The translations under genes and the position numbers were made by a program. Below, piece after piece: positions 35,836 to 44,396 of a stretch of 59,372 nt of DNA; the stretch's first letter is position 1, and each line of letters opens with the position of its first letter. Source of the DNA: a virus; the IMG/VR virus record IMGVR_UViG_3300007510_000006, positions 1 to 59,372 of that record; one strand, given 5' to 3'. The notes below the pieces were generated by a model. That model did no database searches. It saw nothing but the letters and a program-made list of their open reading frames with translations, and was not told where the DNA came from.

Positions 35836-38184
35836 CTAGGATGAAATCTTACTCCAATTGTTAGGATCTTTTTTAGGAATATTAGTATCTGCATTTTTAG
35901 GTTTCGACGTATGCTCTATATACGAACAATTACACGCGGGATGAACGGGGATTCGTTCAGCTATTTCGCCTATCGGCATAGATTTACCGTGCATTGCTTC
36001 GCAGTACGGACAGCTATTAACGAATGATGTTTCCCAAGTTCCCCAAGTCTTACCTCTTGCAATACTGGAAGTAACCTTTGCAGCTATTTCAGCTTTCTTG
36101 GAAAAGGAGACTTCGTATTTGTGTATTCTTTGAGCAAGAGCAGAACTAAATATAACAGTAAATGCGGCGAGTTTTACTTCCAGATCTAAACCATTATCTA
36201 GTTCATCTATCTTTTCTGAAAGTGAATCGTACCATGAGTCATATGACTCCTCTACCCAAAAAATAGTTTTTTCCAAGGTTTCTGGATCTTGGGAGATATC
36301 TTTCTCTAGGGAGTCTTTGTACATGTCTTCTACATGCTTGGAACTTATGCTCTTTAAATTTCCGAAGAGGACAATTAAAGCGCCAAGTATAGCAGACTTT
36401 GAGATGTTGTCTTTTTCAACCCTATTTAAAATTCGCTGCGTATGTGTCTCGTAAAGTGTTCTTATATCATCCTTTAGGGACGCGATGGCAAGCTCTTTAT
36501 TTGTCTTGACTGAAGCGGCAACATCATCTGTGTCTTCTTCTGTTAATGTCTCTTCTTTGGTAGGAGGCGATCCGGGATTTTTTGATGGATCTGAATTGAA
36601 TGGAAGGATAGGTATACCATGTTCCTCAACAATGCCATTCTCGGACTCGAAGTCTCTACGATCTTTTTCTGTTTCAAATTCAAATCCACCATCAGCGAGT
36701 GTAGTTTTTTGGGAAGTCATTCCTCTATCATAATAGAACTTACTATAGGCTAACAGCATCTCTGGGTCGTGTAGATTCATTCTAGAGAATTTGAAAGTAG
36801 GATACTCCGCTTTATATTTATTTTCTTCAGCGATAGCTCTACCAATTCGTTCCATAAATGGAACCAGTCTCATATTACGAATATCTTGTGTTAAGAATTC
36901 TCTAAGGCCAGAGAACGAAACATAAGCATTATCCGTTCTAGTCTCGCTGTAACCATCAATCAATATTCTCGGTATTCCGAGTGCAGCGAGGATATCGCGA
37001 TCAACGTGTTCGTAGCGATTCGTATACTCAAATACTTTGCCGTCAGCGCCAATATCCAAAACACTAATGTCATCTCCCGGCCAGATAATAAGCTCATTGG
37101 TTTTAGGCTTACTTATAAGATCTTCTAGGGCCATAAGACGTTCAGGGGTTATAGTTACATTATTGTTTCCAGTATCTATAATTCCTGCTTTGATAATGGT
37201 TAAGCGGTTAATCATTCCAGTGATTGTAGCTTCATCAAGAGCGCGGATACGATGCTTCTTGGCAACTGGCTCAAAAGAAGGAAGTAGGAAGCTGCGACCA
37301 AAACGGATGAAGTCATCGTCATCTAACTTAATATGCGAAGTCAGTGATGGAATCTTTTTCTCGCCGGGGAAAAGATTAACAGTTTCTGAGCCACCCTTAA
37401 TCTGTCTGACAATTTCGGGGTCTAGCTGCTCTACTACTAGCTTTTCCGAAGGAGTTTTGCTTTCTTTCTTTACTAGTTCAACAAGAGACTCTGGAACTCT
37501 AATCTTGATAATTTCACGGCCATAAAGCGCTGGAAGTTCGGGTATATCAATAGAAAGAACATCATGAATATCAAGACGAGTAGGTAGGGAAACTCTTTTG
37601 TATTTTATAGTCCCAGTATCGCTTACAAGGGGAACCTTTACCTTTTCCCAGTTCTCACTTGTAATAAGATCACCATCTATAAGAAGGCGGCGAACAAAGC
37701 GCCCAAGGACTACCTGAATTCCTGGCATTCCTTTTGCAAACTGAGGTAATTCATCAAGCGCTGTTACATTCTTTAACCAATAGGTAAGTATTTGCGCGAA
37801 CTCAGGCTCTTCAACATTCTCATAGCTTCCAGGGGTTACTGTAAATGAAACAAGTCTTTTGATCCCGGTGGAAACTAAAGGCTCAAAGCGATGTATTTGA
37901 CGGGCAAGCTTTACTTCTCGTATTTTTGTATCCTTGGCGTCTTCGCCTTCTTCATCGCCATAAACAGTGGCATAATTCTCAAGCTCGGTTGAGAGATAAG
38001 TAGAAGGGTTCTTTACTTTATTGGAAAAATATGTTGCTGTAGATAATTGATGATCGATGACACGCATATATCTAGCATTTATATCATTGGCAGATAGGTT
38101 TTGATAATCCTCTAGTTTCTTTAGAGGATGAATTTCAGGGCGATTTGGCACATCGCCTGTTTCTATCTGTCTATAATCGCTCAT
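35836..38184 (-). CDS. portal protein fused to MuF-like head morphogenesis domain
   Basis: 782 residues, SD AAGGAATT. The first ~500 residues are a portal: long charged helical regions, FTNRYEHVDRDILAALGIPR, then DNAYVSFSGLREFLTQDIRN, and KYKAEYPTFKFSRMN. Portal proteins form the dodecameric ring through which DNA is packaged. From about residue 560 the sequence becomes helical, then ends in the Mu F/SPP1 gp7-type signature CPYCEAMHGKSMPIGE...VHPACNCSYIEH (about 725-760), with two Cys pairs and His. In many phages the two proteins are separate adjacent genes, so this is a fusion. The neighbour downstream is the GAF gene. Confidence 0.8.
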   Translation of the reverse strand: MSDYRQIETGDVPNRPEIHPLKKLEDYQNLSANDINARYMRVIDHQLSTATYFSNKVKNPSTYLSTELENYATVYGDEEGEDAKDTKIREVKLARQIHRFEPLVSTGIKRLVSFTVTPGSYENVEEPEFAQILTYWLKNVTALDELPQFAKGMPGIQVVLGRFVRRLLIDGDLITSENWEKVKVPLVSDTGTIKYKRVSLPTRLDIHDVLSIDIPELPALYGREIIKIRVPESLVELVKKESKTPSEKLVVEQLDPEIVRQIKGGSETVNLFPGEKKIPSLTSHIKLDDDDFIRFGRSFLLPSFEPVAKKHRIRALDEATITGMINRLTIIKAGIIDTGNNNVTITPERLMALEDLISKPKTNELIIWPGDDISVLDIGADGKVFEYTNRYEHVDRDILAALGIPRILIDGYSETRTDNAYVSFSGLREFLTQDIRNMRLVPFMERIGRAIAEENKYKAEYPTFKFSRMNLHDPEMLLAYSKFYYDRGMTSQKTTLADGGFEFETEKDRRDFESENGIVEEHGIPILPFNSDPSKNPGSPPTKEETLTEEDTDDVAASVKTNKELAIASLKDDIRTLYETHTQRILNRVEKDNISKSAILGALIVLFGNLKSISSKHVEDMYKDSLEKDISQDPETLEKTIFWVEESYDSWYDSLSEKIDELDNGLDLEVKLAAFTVIFSSALAQRIHKYEVSFSKKAEIAAKVTSSIARGKTWGTWETSFVNSCPYCEAMHGKSMPIGEIAERIPVHPACNCSYIEHTSKPKNADTNIPKKDPNNWSKISS

Positions 38185-39211
38185 TTAATAATTCCTTGTA
38201 TGTGCCTTTTATGCCCGCTGCATAAAATTGTGATTTGAATCTACCCTGCCAATGTTCATACCCCAAACGACCAAGTTCTTCTCGTAATAGTGGTCTGGCG
38301 ATTAAAGATGCAGTTGCTTCAGCTAGGGCTTCTACGTTATTAAATGGAGCTAAGATGCCGCCAGGGCCAACTGTTTCGGGGATTGCTGACTCATTATAGC
38401 TTACTACGGGAATTCCGCACATCAAAGGTTCTAATAACGAAAACCCGAAGGCTTCAAATTCACTAGGATAAAGACAAAAATCTGACGCATTATAAAGATC
38501 AAACTTGTCTTGTTCTGACAAATACCCTAACTCTACAATATTAGGATTATCTGCTTGGGATTTCAGATACTTAAGCATTCCTGCGGAATCTTTGCCGCCG
38601 ATAATCCAGTGAACATTCTCTAGATGTCTAAAATAGGAAGCGACTTTATAAAAGTCTTCTATATGCTTTACTGTTTCAATTGAACCGACTCTTGAAATTA
38701 AAACGGCGTCTCTGTCAAATCCGTAAAAGTCACGCCAGTCGGTGAAATTTAAAGAGGGCGGTAAGGGATCTGATCCATATGGAATCACTTGGGGGTTAAG
38801 CTGGGGATTTAAACTGGCCGAATACTCCGAAGGAACAATGACCTTTGCAAGGTGTTCCATATCGAAATGACAACCCTTAGTACAATTTACTGTCATAACG
38901 ACAGGAACCGATAATTCAGTTATGTACGTTGGAAGGTTATCTCCAGGAAGATAAACATGTACAAGATCTATTTCGTTATCCTGTACAAATTTAGGAAGCT
39001 GTGGGTAATCAAAAGACAAGCGAGAAGTTTCCTCCATTACGACAACAGTTCCGTACTTCTCAAACTCTTGTTTTGCTTCTTCACTACTAACAGCAAAAAA
39101 TACAAAAAAATGATCGTATTCTGGCATGTTCTTCACAATATTTGTTACTGTTGGTGTCGTCCCACGTTCATTACAAAAACTTAAAACATGAAGAATCTTA
39201 TACTTTCCCAT
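38171..39211 (-). CDS. GT-B glycosyltransferase (GT4-like)
   Basis: 346 residues, SD TAGGAAAATA overlapping the stop of the previous gene. A typical GT4 enzyme with two Rossmann domains: N-terminal KYKILHVLSFCNERG, then the donor-site motif EFEAFGFSLLEPLMCGIPVV, which contains the E-x7-E pair, and NNVEALAEAT. It transfers a sugar from a nucleotide-sugar to an acceptor, probably in the cytoplasm. The end overlaps the portal start by 14 nt. Together with the neighbouring methyltransferase it looks like an inserted glycan-modification cassette. Acceptor (virion protein, host surface or DNA) is unknown. Confidence 0.8.
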   Translation of the reverse strand: MGKYKILHVLSFCNERGTTPTVTNIVKNMPEYDHFFVFFAVSSEEAKQEFEKYGTVVVMEETSRLSFDYPQLPKFVQDNEIDLVHVYLPGDNLPTYITELSVPVVMTVNCTKGCHFDMEHLAKVIVPSEYSASLNPQLNPQVIPYGSDPLPPSLNFTDWRDFYGFDRDAVLISRVGSIETVKHIEDFYKVASYFRHLENVHWIIGGKDSAGMLKYLKSQADNPNIVELGYLSEQDKFDLYNASDFCLYPSEFEAFGFSLLEPLMCGIPVVSYNESAIPETVGPGGILAPFNNVEALAEATASLIARPLLREELGRLGYEHWQGRFKSQFYAAGIKGTYKELLNERL

Positions 39212-39218
39212 TATTTTC

Positions 39219-39818
39219 CTAGACCTTTGTTAAAACCTGCCCTGCTCCTAAATCGTACTCCGAAACAATCTCTAGTCCAAAATGACTGATAGCTTCTCTT
39301 GTGTCTTCAGCATGAGGGCCGTAAATATAATCATCATAGGCAATATATTTACTACCTACTTTTATAGCTAACTCAGTGTCTGAGATTATGGCCTCTTTCG
39401 AGTGATCTCCGTCAATAAAAACAAAATCAAAATATCCATCTCTGAACTCTTTGAAGTCGCTTGCGGTGTACAGCTTCTTAGAATCTTCAAGTATAAAAGA
39501 AAATCTATCGGGAAATTTGTCCGAAAGTACCGCGAAAGATTTTTTATTTTCTTTTATGTCTACAGATACAACATTAGCGTCTGAGATTAACAGCCACATT
39601 AGAGAACTATTCCCAGCATTAAATCCTATTTCTAGTATATTACTGGGAGAGGCTATTCTGCACATATCCTCAATACCGGAAAAAGATGCTGGATATAGTT
39701 CCCCTGTATGTGCTTTTCCTAATTCTTGTCTTATAGCCTTATACGTTTGGTATTTTTTGTTATGCTCGTAATCCTCGCATTCCTTTATTCTTACCCTTGT
39801 TGTACTAACAGGAATCAT
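39219..39818 (-). CDS. class I SAM-dependent methyltransferase
   Basis: 199 residues with strong SD (AGGAGG). A class I fold is shown by NILEIGFNAGNSS (motif I), VVSVDIKENKK (motif II-like) and FDFVFIDGDHSKEA (motif IV with the VFIDGDHS block typical of the Methyltransf_24 family, used in glycan and small-molecule methylation). It sits between a BppU-like receptor protein and a GT4 glycosyltransferase, so methylation of a sugar or virion glycan is plausible (inference). Confidence 0.75.
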   Translation of the reverse strand: MIPVSTTRVRIKECEDYEHNKKYQTYKAIRQELGKAHTGELYPASFSGIEDMCRIASPSNILEIGFNAGNSSLMWLLISDANVVSVDIKENKKSFAVLSDKFPDRFSFILEDSKKLYTASDFKEFRDGYFDFVFIDGDHSKEAIISDTELAIKVGSKYIAYDDYIYGPHAEDTREAISHFGLEIVSEYDLGAGQVLTKV

Positions 39819-40177
39819 TAGTTTCCTCCTACAGATGGAAGGACATTTACCTTGTATTGACCAACAACATCAGAAGTTTGTAGTATATTGTCGTTTACTC
39901 TAAGCTCTGCAAACAAACCATGGTGGGAACTAGTTGTGTCTGTTAGACTTAGTACGCAAGTACAAATGCCCATTGTTCCGTCCCCTACAACTTCACAGCT
40001 TGCATCCCATATGTATGTATCCGATCTAAATCCACGTTTAGCAGAAAAGTAGACGTATACATTTTCACTCAAAGTAACGGCTGTTCCATCTTGACTGATA
40101 TGAAATTCAAATCTAGGTGTAGTACCTTGGTATATATCTACTAAATCTTGGATTTTTTTATCTCTGGTGGACATCAT
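39818..40177 (-). CDS. BppU N-terminal-like tail/receptor-binding protein
   Basis: 119 residues, ATGATG after GGAGAG. The beta-rich domain (IYQGTTPRFEFHIS, then YFSAKRGFRS and LFAELRVNDN) follows the pattern of the BppU N-terminal domain, the beta-sandwich that attaches receptor-binding proteins to the baseplate. A longer copy of this type of domain begins the gene at 49222-50514. As a free-standing domain it may be a baseplate adaptor. It starts immediately after the repeat adhesin gene and overlaps the methyltransferase start (TAATG). Confidence 0.5.
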   Translation of the reverse strand: MMSTRDKKIQDLVDIYQGTTPRFEFHISQDGTAVTLSENVYVYFSAKRGFRSDTYIWDASCEVVGDGTMGICTCVLSLTDTTSSHHGLFAELRVNDNILQTSDVVGQYKVNVLPSVGGN

Positions 40178-40188
40178 CTCTCCATAGG

Positions 40189-41961
40189 TTAGTCTATATA
40201 TACCTCGACATGGTATGTCTTCATATATATATACGCCTTATAGGACCAATATGTAACATTTGAATTGATAACTTTTTGTGAAAAAAGAGGTTTCGAGGCT
40301 ACTGGGTCAGTTATTTGCACATATATTTTGTCGTAGTATAGATATGCTAGTACTTCACCTGCGGTAACATAAGTACTATAACTGCCTGTTGAATCATAGG
40401 TTGCACCAATCGAAGCGCTGTAAGAACCTGTTGTATCCCATGCTCCCTCTATAAATAAGAAGGCACTATAAGATGCTGTGGTATCGAACGCACCGATCAC
40501 CAACATGGAGTATGATCCAGTCGAATCGCTTGATTGGAAAATACTGCCGCTATAAGATCCTGTCGAATCGGATTCTAGTAGTAATGATCCTGAATATGAT
40601 CCAGTACTATCTATATCGGAATAAAAGATGGCACCGCTGTAGCTTGCCGTTGTATCTCGATTAGGTGCAATTAAGACGCCAGAGTAAGATCCAGTAGTAT
40701 CGAAGCGCCGGAGGATATTGCCACTATACGATCCGGTAGTATCAGTTGGTTTGCGAATAGAAGCCGAATAGGTGGCTGTGGAGTCGGATGTCTTGAATAT
40801 TGACCCTGACCAAGAGGCAGTCGAATCGTAGATAGAAAGAGTGCTGGCGCTATAAGATCCGGTAGAGTCAATAACACCTGTAAGGCTTGTCGAATAAGAG
40901 CCGGTAGAGTCGTATCTCTCTAGAATACTTCCTGAATAAGACCCGGTAGAATCATAAGCAGCTAAAACATCGGCAGAATACGACCCAGTGGAGTCTGTTT
41001 CTGCCGGAAAATTATACTTATTTATGAGATAGTCAAGAACTAATTGACTTTCATCGTAAGTTAGTTCCCCGTCATAGGTTAAGATCTCCGCTATATAGCC
41101 AGAGAAATCGGAATTTGTAATATTTCCGGCTTTACCAATAGTTGTTTTTGTTACTGTATTATCCGAAACAGATATTGTCTGCGGGAAGCTACCTACATTC
41201 CAAGCCGTGCTATCTCTGTGTACCTTTAAAGCAGTATTTGCATTATAGTAACCGGTTACGAATGTCCAAGTATCTGTGGGGCAGGTATATTCAATACTTT
41301 CTATACCAGAATCATAAATCCAGAAGTCACTTACACTTAATCCCCACTCATCTCCGAATGTCTTAAGTGACTCCGAAATAATAGCTTCCGATGCTCCGCC
41401 ACCAGAATCTTGCTTAAATACAGCAAAGATCGTTATTCCGTAATTCCACAAGGCGACGCAAGTAGAATCTAATCTAGACGACCCGTTCAAATAGATCGCC
41501 GGTAAGCCATTAATTATGTTTTCTTTAAATGTCGGAGAGCCTACTCCGAAGAAATCCGCCTGCAATCCTAGTGCGTCAGGCCACCACTCCACGGAGTCAT
41601 CATCGACATACGTCCCAGTAAGATGGTCGGCGGCTAACCATAAACTAGCTCGGTCAAGGAAGTCTCTTGCGGTATTTATATCATTTGGATGGAATGTAGT
41701 TGGGGCGGCTGACCATGTTCCTGTGCTATCGGATGTTTTGAAAAGAGATCCGGAATAACTACCAGTGGAATCGGTAAGTTTTAATACCGAACCTGAATAC
41801 GATCCAGTGGTATCTGTCTCCACGATACCTGAAGGGCGGGGAAAGGATCCCTGTAGATAGATAGGGAACCCTTCCTGCCAATCAGCCGGACTAGCAGCAG
41901 ATGTTGTGGAGTCGCTGCGAAGGCGGAGAAAGCCTTTATAAAAGCCGCCCTGAAAAGACAT
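40189..41961 (-). CDS. repeat-rich adhesin with LamG-like domain
   Basis: 590 residues. A first set of 3 repeats of D[S/T]TG[S/T][Y/W]S (about residues 48-85) precedes a LamG/concanavalin-like beta-sandwich (about 95-310; VALWNYGITIFAVF, then DFSGYIAEILTYDGELTYDE). It is followed by 15 further repeats (about 320-535), each 13-20 residues long with consensus D[S/T]T-[G/A]-[S/T]-[Y/W]-S-[G/A]-x and a variable hydrophobic spacer. The last 50 residues are beta-rich. LamG-like domains bind glycans, so this is probably a fibre or receptor-binding protein. The repeats may be a shaft or a glycosylation target. Confidence 0.75.
   Translation of the reverse strand: MSFQGGFYKGFLRLRSDSTTSAASPADWQEGFPIYLQGSFPRPSGIVETDTTGSYSGSVLKLTDSTGSYSGSLFKTSDSTGTWSAAPTTFHPNDINTARDFLDRASLWLAADHLTGTYVDDDSVEWWPDALGLQADFFGVGSPTFKENIINGLPAIYLNGSSRLDSTCVALWNYGITIFAVFKQDSGGGASEAIISESLKTFGDEWGLSVSDFWIYDSGIESIEYTCPTDTWTFVTGYYNANTALKVHRDSTAWNVGSFPQTISVSDNTVTKTTIGKAGNITNSDFSGYIAEILTYDGELTYDESQLVLDYLINKYNFPAETDSTGSYSADVLAAYDSTGSYSGSILERYDSTGSYSTSLTGVIDSTGSYSASTLSIYDSTASWSGSIFKTSDSTATYSASIRKPTDTTGSYSGNILRRFDTTGSYSGVLIAPNRDTTASYSGAIFYSDIDSTGSYSGSLLLESDSTGSYSGSIFQSSDSTGSYSMLVIGAFDTTASYSAFLFIEGAWDTTGSYSASIGATYDSTGSYSTYVTAGEVLAYLYYDKIYVQITDPVASKPLFSQKVINSNVTYWSYKAYIYMKTYHVEVYID
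40365..41010 (-). repeat. 15-copy tandem D[S/T]TG repeat array (protein level)
   Basis: Direct protein repeats with core DSTGSYSGS or close variants (DTTGSYSGN, DSTASWSGS, DSTATYSAS), 15 copies without interruption. Ser is encoded by both TCN and AGY codons and spacers vary. The DNA copies have therefore diverged, and selection is probably on the protein. Three more copies lie near 41695-41835. Confidence 0.8.
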
Positions 41962-41982
41962 GCAAACCTCTTTTTAAAGGAG

Positions 41983-43425
41983 TTATTCTATGCGTGTTAC
42001 ATCAAGATAATTATCTAAATATAAAAAGGCCGTATTGCTATAATATTCCTTTACCCATACTTTCGCCTTTGCCTGCCCGGTCCGTGAAGGCGTGAAAGTA
42101 ACTGTAAGAGGTGTCCATGTGCTGTCATTGGCCAGATCCTCGGAGCTAGCTTCAAACGCTGTGGTCACTATGTCTTCACCTGTTTCTCCTGATAAATACT
42201 CAACTTCTGCGTATAACGTTCCTCCTGTTCCACCTAGGCTGTCATTGTTTCCCCATCCTCCATCTGCCTTAACGTAAACTGTGGCCACATACCCTGTTGA
42301 GGCATCTGCTTGTTCCGGAATAGTGAAGTTCCACTTGGCTAGACACAAAGAATAGGTCGTGTCATTAAAATACGAGGGATAGTTAGAACTATTATTGTAC
42401 TGATAAGATCTGAATTTTATGAACGAATCGCCACCCTCCACACGTAAATCATCTGTAGTTGTGCTGTCATACAGGATTACCCAGCGGCCCCCTGCTCTAC
42501 CGAATGGGCCAGGAATACCATTAATATCCTCTAAATAGCAATGAGGTACTAATGGGTCGTGGTAGGTTCCCCATTTAGATTCCGAATCAGGGGCGTCATC
42601 TGCAAGGATAGTTCCTAGTCCAACTGTCGAATAGAGGTCCAGAAGACCGTTTGTAGTGTGTCTCATATGGCATCTAGAGAATGAGCAATCGGCAGGCATC
42701 AACCCTTGAACACCATTCCAATCCATTAATCCATAGCCAGTCCATTCTATTGTCGAATCAAAGAATTTAAAGTCCGATAAAGATACGTTATGTGTTGCTA
42801 TTCTGTTGTTATTCTGGAATATGCATCCATAAAAAAACCATTTTTTAGAATCAAAAACAGTTCGTACTGGGGGATACGATGCATTAGTAAAATTAGATAG
42901 TGTGCAACCATGAAATTCTATTCTAGAGGCATCCCCGTATTCGGAATAAAAAGCATTTCTAGTGATCTTATTAGAATCCGATGAACCAGTACCTTGGAAA
43001 TTACAGTTATGGAATCTAGTTATTACTCCAGGTCTGAACCTAAATAACCCATATCCAGAAAAGAAGTGTATATTATGAAAAGAATAAGCATACTCAGTAT
43101 AATTCGTAATTCGTAACGAATAAGAACCTGTATTGCTATTGCCAACAACAACTGTGGTGGTGTCACTTGCCCATTCTGTAATACCGTAATTACCGTCATC
43201 TCCGACTATGCTGGTTGTGGCCCAAGGAGGGCAGTCTCCTGTTATGGAGTTGAACAGATCATTTAGCACGGTAATATACGCAGTATCGCATCTTCTTAAA
43301 TATATTGTACTACCAGCAGCCATTGTAGTGGAATTAAGTTTACTCCAAGTTGCCCAAGCATTTGGAGCACTTAAACCATCATTAGCATCACTTCCATGGT
43401 CGGCATCTACGTAATATGTAGCCAT
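41983..43425 (-). CDS. right-handed beta-helix protein with C-terminal carbohydrate-binding-like domain
   Basis: 480 residues, SD AAGAGG. The start YYVDADHGSDANDGLSAPNA followed by an STIYLRRCD strand is the standard entry of pectate-lyase-like right-handed beta-helix proteins in which Asp/Gly loops are common. Strand turns such as RFHNCNFQG, RIEFHGCTL and WFFYGCIFQN continue the helix. From about 335 a galactose-binding-like beta-sandwich (KWNFTIPEQADASTGYVATV, then YLDNYLDVTRI) ends it. It may be an extracellular polysaccharide-binding or degrading fibre; no catalytic residues were assigned. Confidence 0.75.
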   Translation of the reverse strand: MATYYVDADHGSDANDGLSAPNAWATWSKLNSTTMAAGSTIYLRRCDTAYITVLNDLFNSITGDCPPWATTSIVGDDGNYGITEWASDTTTVVVGNSNTGSYSLRITNYTEYAYSFHNIHFFSGYGLFRFRPGVITRFHNCNFQGTGSSDSNKITRNAFYSEYGDASRIEFHGCTLSNFTNASYPPVRTVFDSKKWFFYGCIFQNNNRIATHNVSLSDFKFFDSTIEWTGYGLMDWNGVQGLMPADCSFSRCHMRHTTNGLLDLYSTVGLGTILADDAPDSESKWGTYHDPLVPHCYLEDINGIPGPFGRAGGRWVILYDSTTTDDLRVEGGDSFIKFRSYQYNNSSNYPSYFNDTTYSLCLAKWNFTIPEQADASTGYVATVYVKADGGWGNNDSLGGTGGTLYAEVEYLSGETGEDIVTTAFEASSEDLANDSTWTPLTVTFTPSRTGQAKAKVWVKEYYSNTAFLYLDNYLDVTRIE

Positions 43426-43448
43426 TATAACCTCTTGTTAGCTAACAC

Positions 43449-43775
43449 TTAAAGTTCGTGATTTGTCGAAATCACAACATCTCCGTCAGAATATACATAA
43501 ACGGAAAGAAGTTTCTCTCCATCCTTTTCTTTTCCAAGAACATATACTGTGGAAACATTAGAGCTTCCTACTGGAGCGGAGCGTCTCCAAAATCTGAAAA
43601 ATCGTTCCCCATTTTCGAGATCTATATCCAAAGAAACTGACTGAGAATCCTTACCTAATGTAGAATACTCAACTCGTACAACGTCCTCTGCCGGAACATC
43701 GGCAGAGGACTTGTACTGATCTGTTCCCTCGTTAATTATTGACCCATCTTTGGTATAAAGTCTCCACAAGTACAT
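43449..43775 (-). CDS. small beta-rich protein, unknown
   Basis: 108 residues, SD GGAGGACTAA. Not recognised. It has beta-strand repeats (VVRVEYSTLG, then SLDIDLENGERFF) and no signal or membrane segment. It lies among receptor-region genes, so a small tail or fibre-associated protein is plausible. Confidence 0.55.
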   Translation of the reverse strand: MYLWRLYTKDGSIINEGTDQYKSSADVPAEDVVRVEYSTLGKDSQSVSLDIDLENGERFFRFWRRSAPVGSSNVSTVYVLGKEKDGEKLLSVYVYSDGDVVISTNHEL

Positions 43776-43805
43776 TTAGTCCTCCATCATTGGCTTAAGT
43801 CCTGT

Positions 43806-43830
43806 CGGATCCATCCCAAGGATGAATCCG
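43806..43830 (-). other. intergenic hairpin without U tract
   Basis: The minus-strand arm CGGATTCATCC pairs with GGATGGATCCG over 11 bp with one G-U pair and a 3-nt loop. No T-run follows. It sits in the 69-bp gap between two receptor-region genes and may be an RNA-processing or stability element. The same stretch reads as an in-frame peptide after the stops of the upstream gene, so it may instead be a remnant. Confidence 0.4.
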
Positions 43831-43844
43831 GGTTGTTGGTTTTA

Positions 43845-44378
43845 TTATTGTTCGTCGTACCTGTAACTCCATACTTGAGGACCAACTACACCTGCCGTTG
43901 CACTAGCGCTCACCATAGCTTGAACCATAACAAAATCCTGAGTTCCATAGCCGGTGCTTGGGTTTGATAGAACCGTTCCTGAGTTAACCACCAGAGGTGA
44001 TGCTTTTGTATAGCTTACCGCGAGCCAGTGCGCGGTTGTGTCTCCAGTAGAATCAGCACTCACATTTTCCTGATATGTGTCAGTCTGATCTGCTAGTAAA
44101 ACTACTTGGGCATCAAGATTGTTCCCATCGGTGAAAAAACGTAAGTTGGAGATGCTGCTCGAAGGTGTTGTGGTAAAGTTTACTTTGAAATATTTTCTGA
44201 AAGAGTAGGTGTATGCTATGAGGGCATCGACCTGTTCTTGTGTCGGCACTCTGAGGGGAGCATTCAAATCAACAGTGTCGTTATCTGCTAATTTAAATCG
44301 CACTTCTCCGTTATTGATATTAGTACCGGAACCAGCCCCAGCGCCATGCCATGAATGAATTTGAACTGTTGCGGCCAT
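43845..44378 (-). CDS. structural-region protein, unknown
   Basis: 177 residues, SD CGAGG. Beta-rich and soluble, with a glycine-rich N-terminus (HGAGAGSGTNINNGEVRFKL) and a strand core (YSFRKYFKVNFTTTPSSSIS). It contains ADSTGDTTAHW, a DST motif. It sits just downstream of the large terminase gene and before the adhesin genes. Two tandem TAA codons end it. Probably a virion component; no family recognised. Confidence 0.6.
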   Translation of the reverse strand: MAATVQIHSWHGAGAGSGTNINNGEVRFKLADNDTVDLNAPLRVPTQEQVDALIAYTYSFRKYFKVNFTTTPSSSISNLRFFTDGNNLDAQVVLLADQTDTYQENVSADSTGDTTAHWLAVSYTKASPLVVNSGTVLSNPSTGYGTQDFVMVQAMVSASATAGVVGPQVWSYRYDEQ

Positions 44379-44396
44379 TATTAAACCTCGCTTTTA

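Noticed and set aside
40365-41010. CRISPR-like repeat array
   Set aside because: The repeats are coding, in frame, and diverged at DNA level; no spacer pattern or cas genes.
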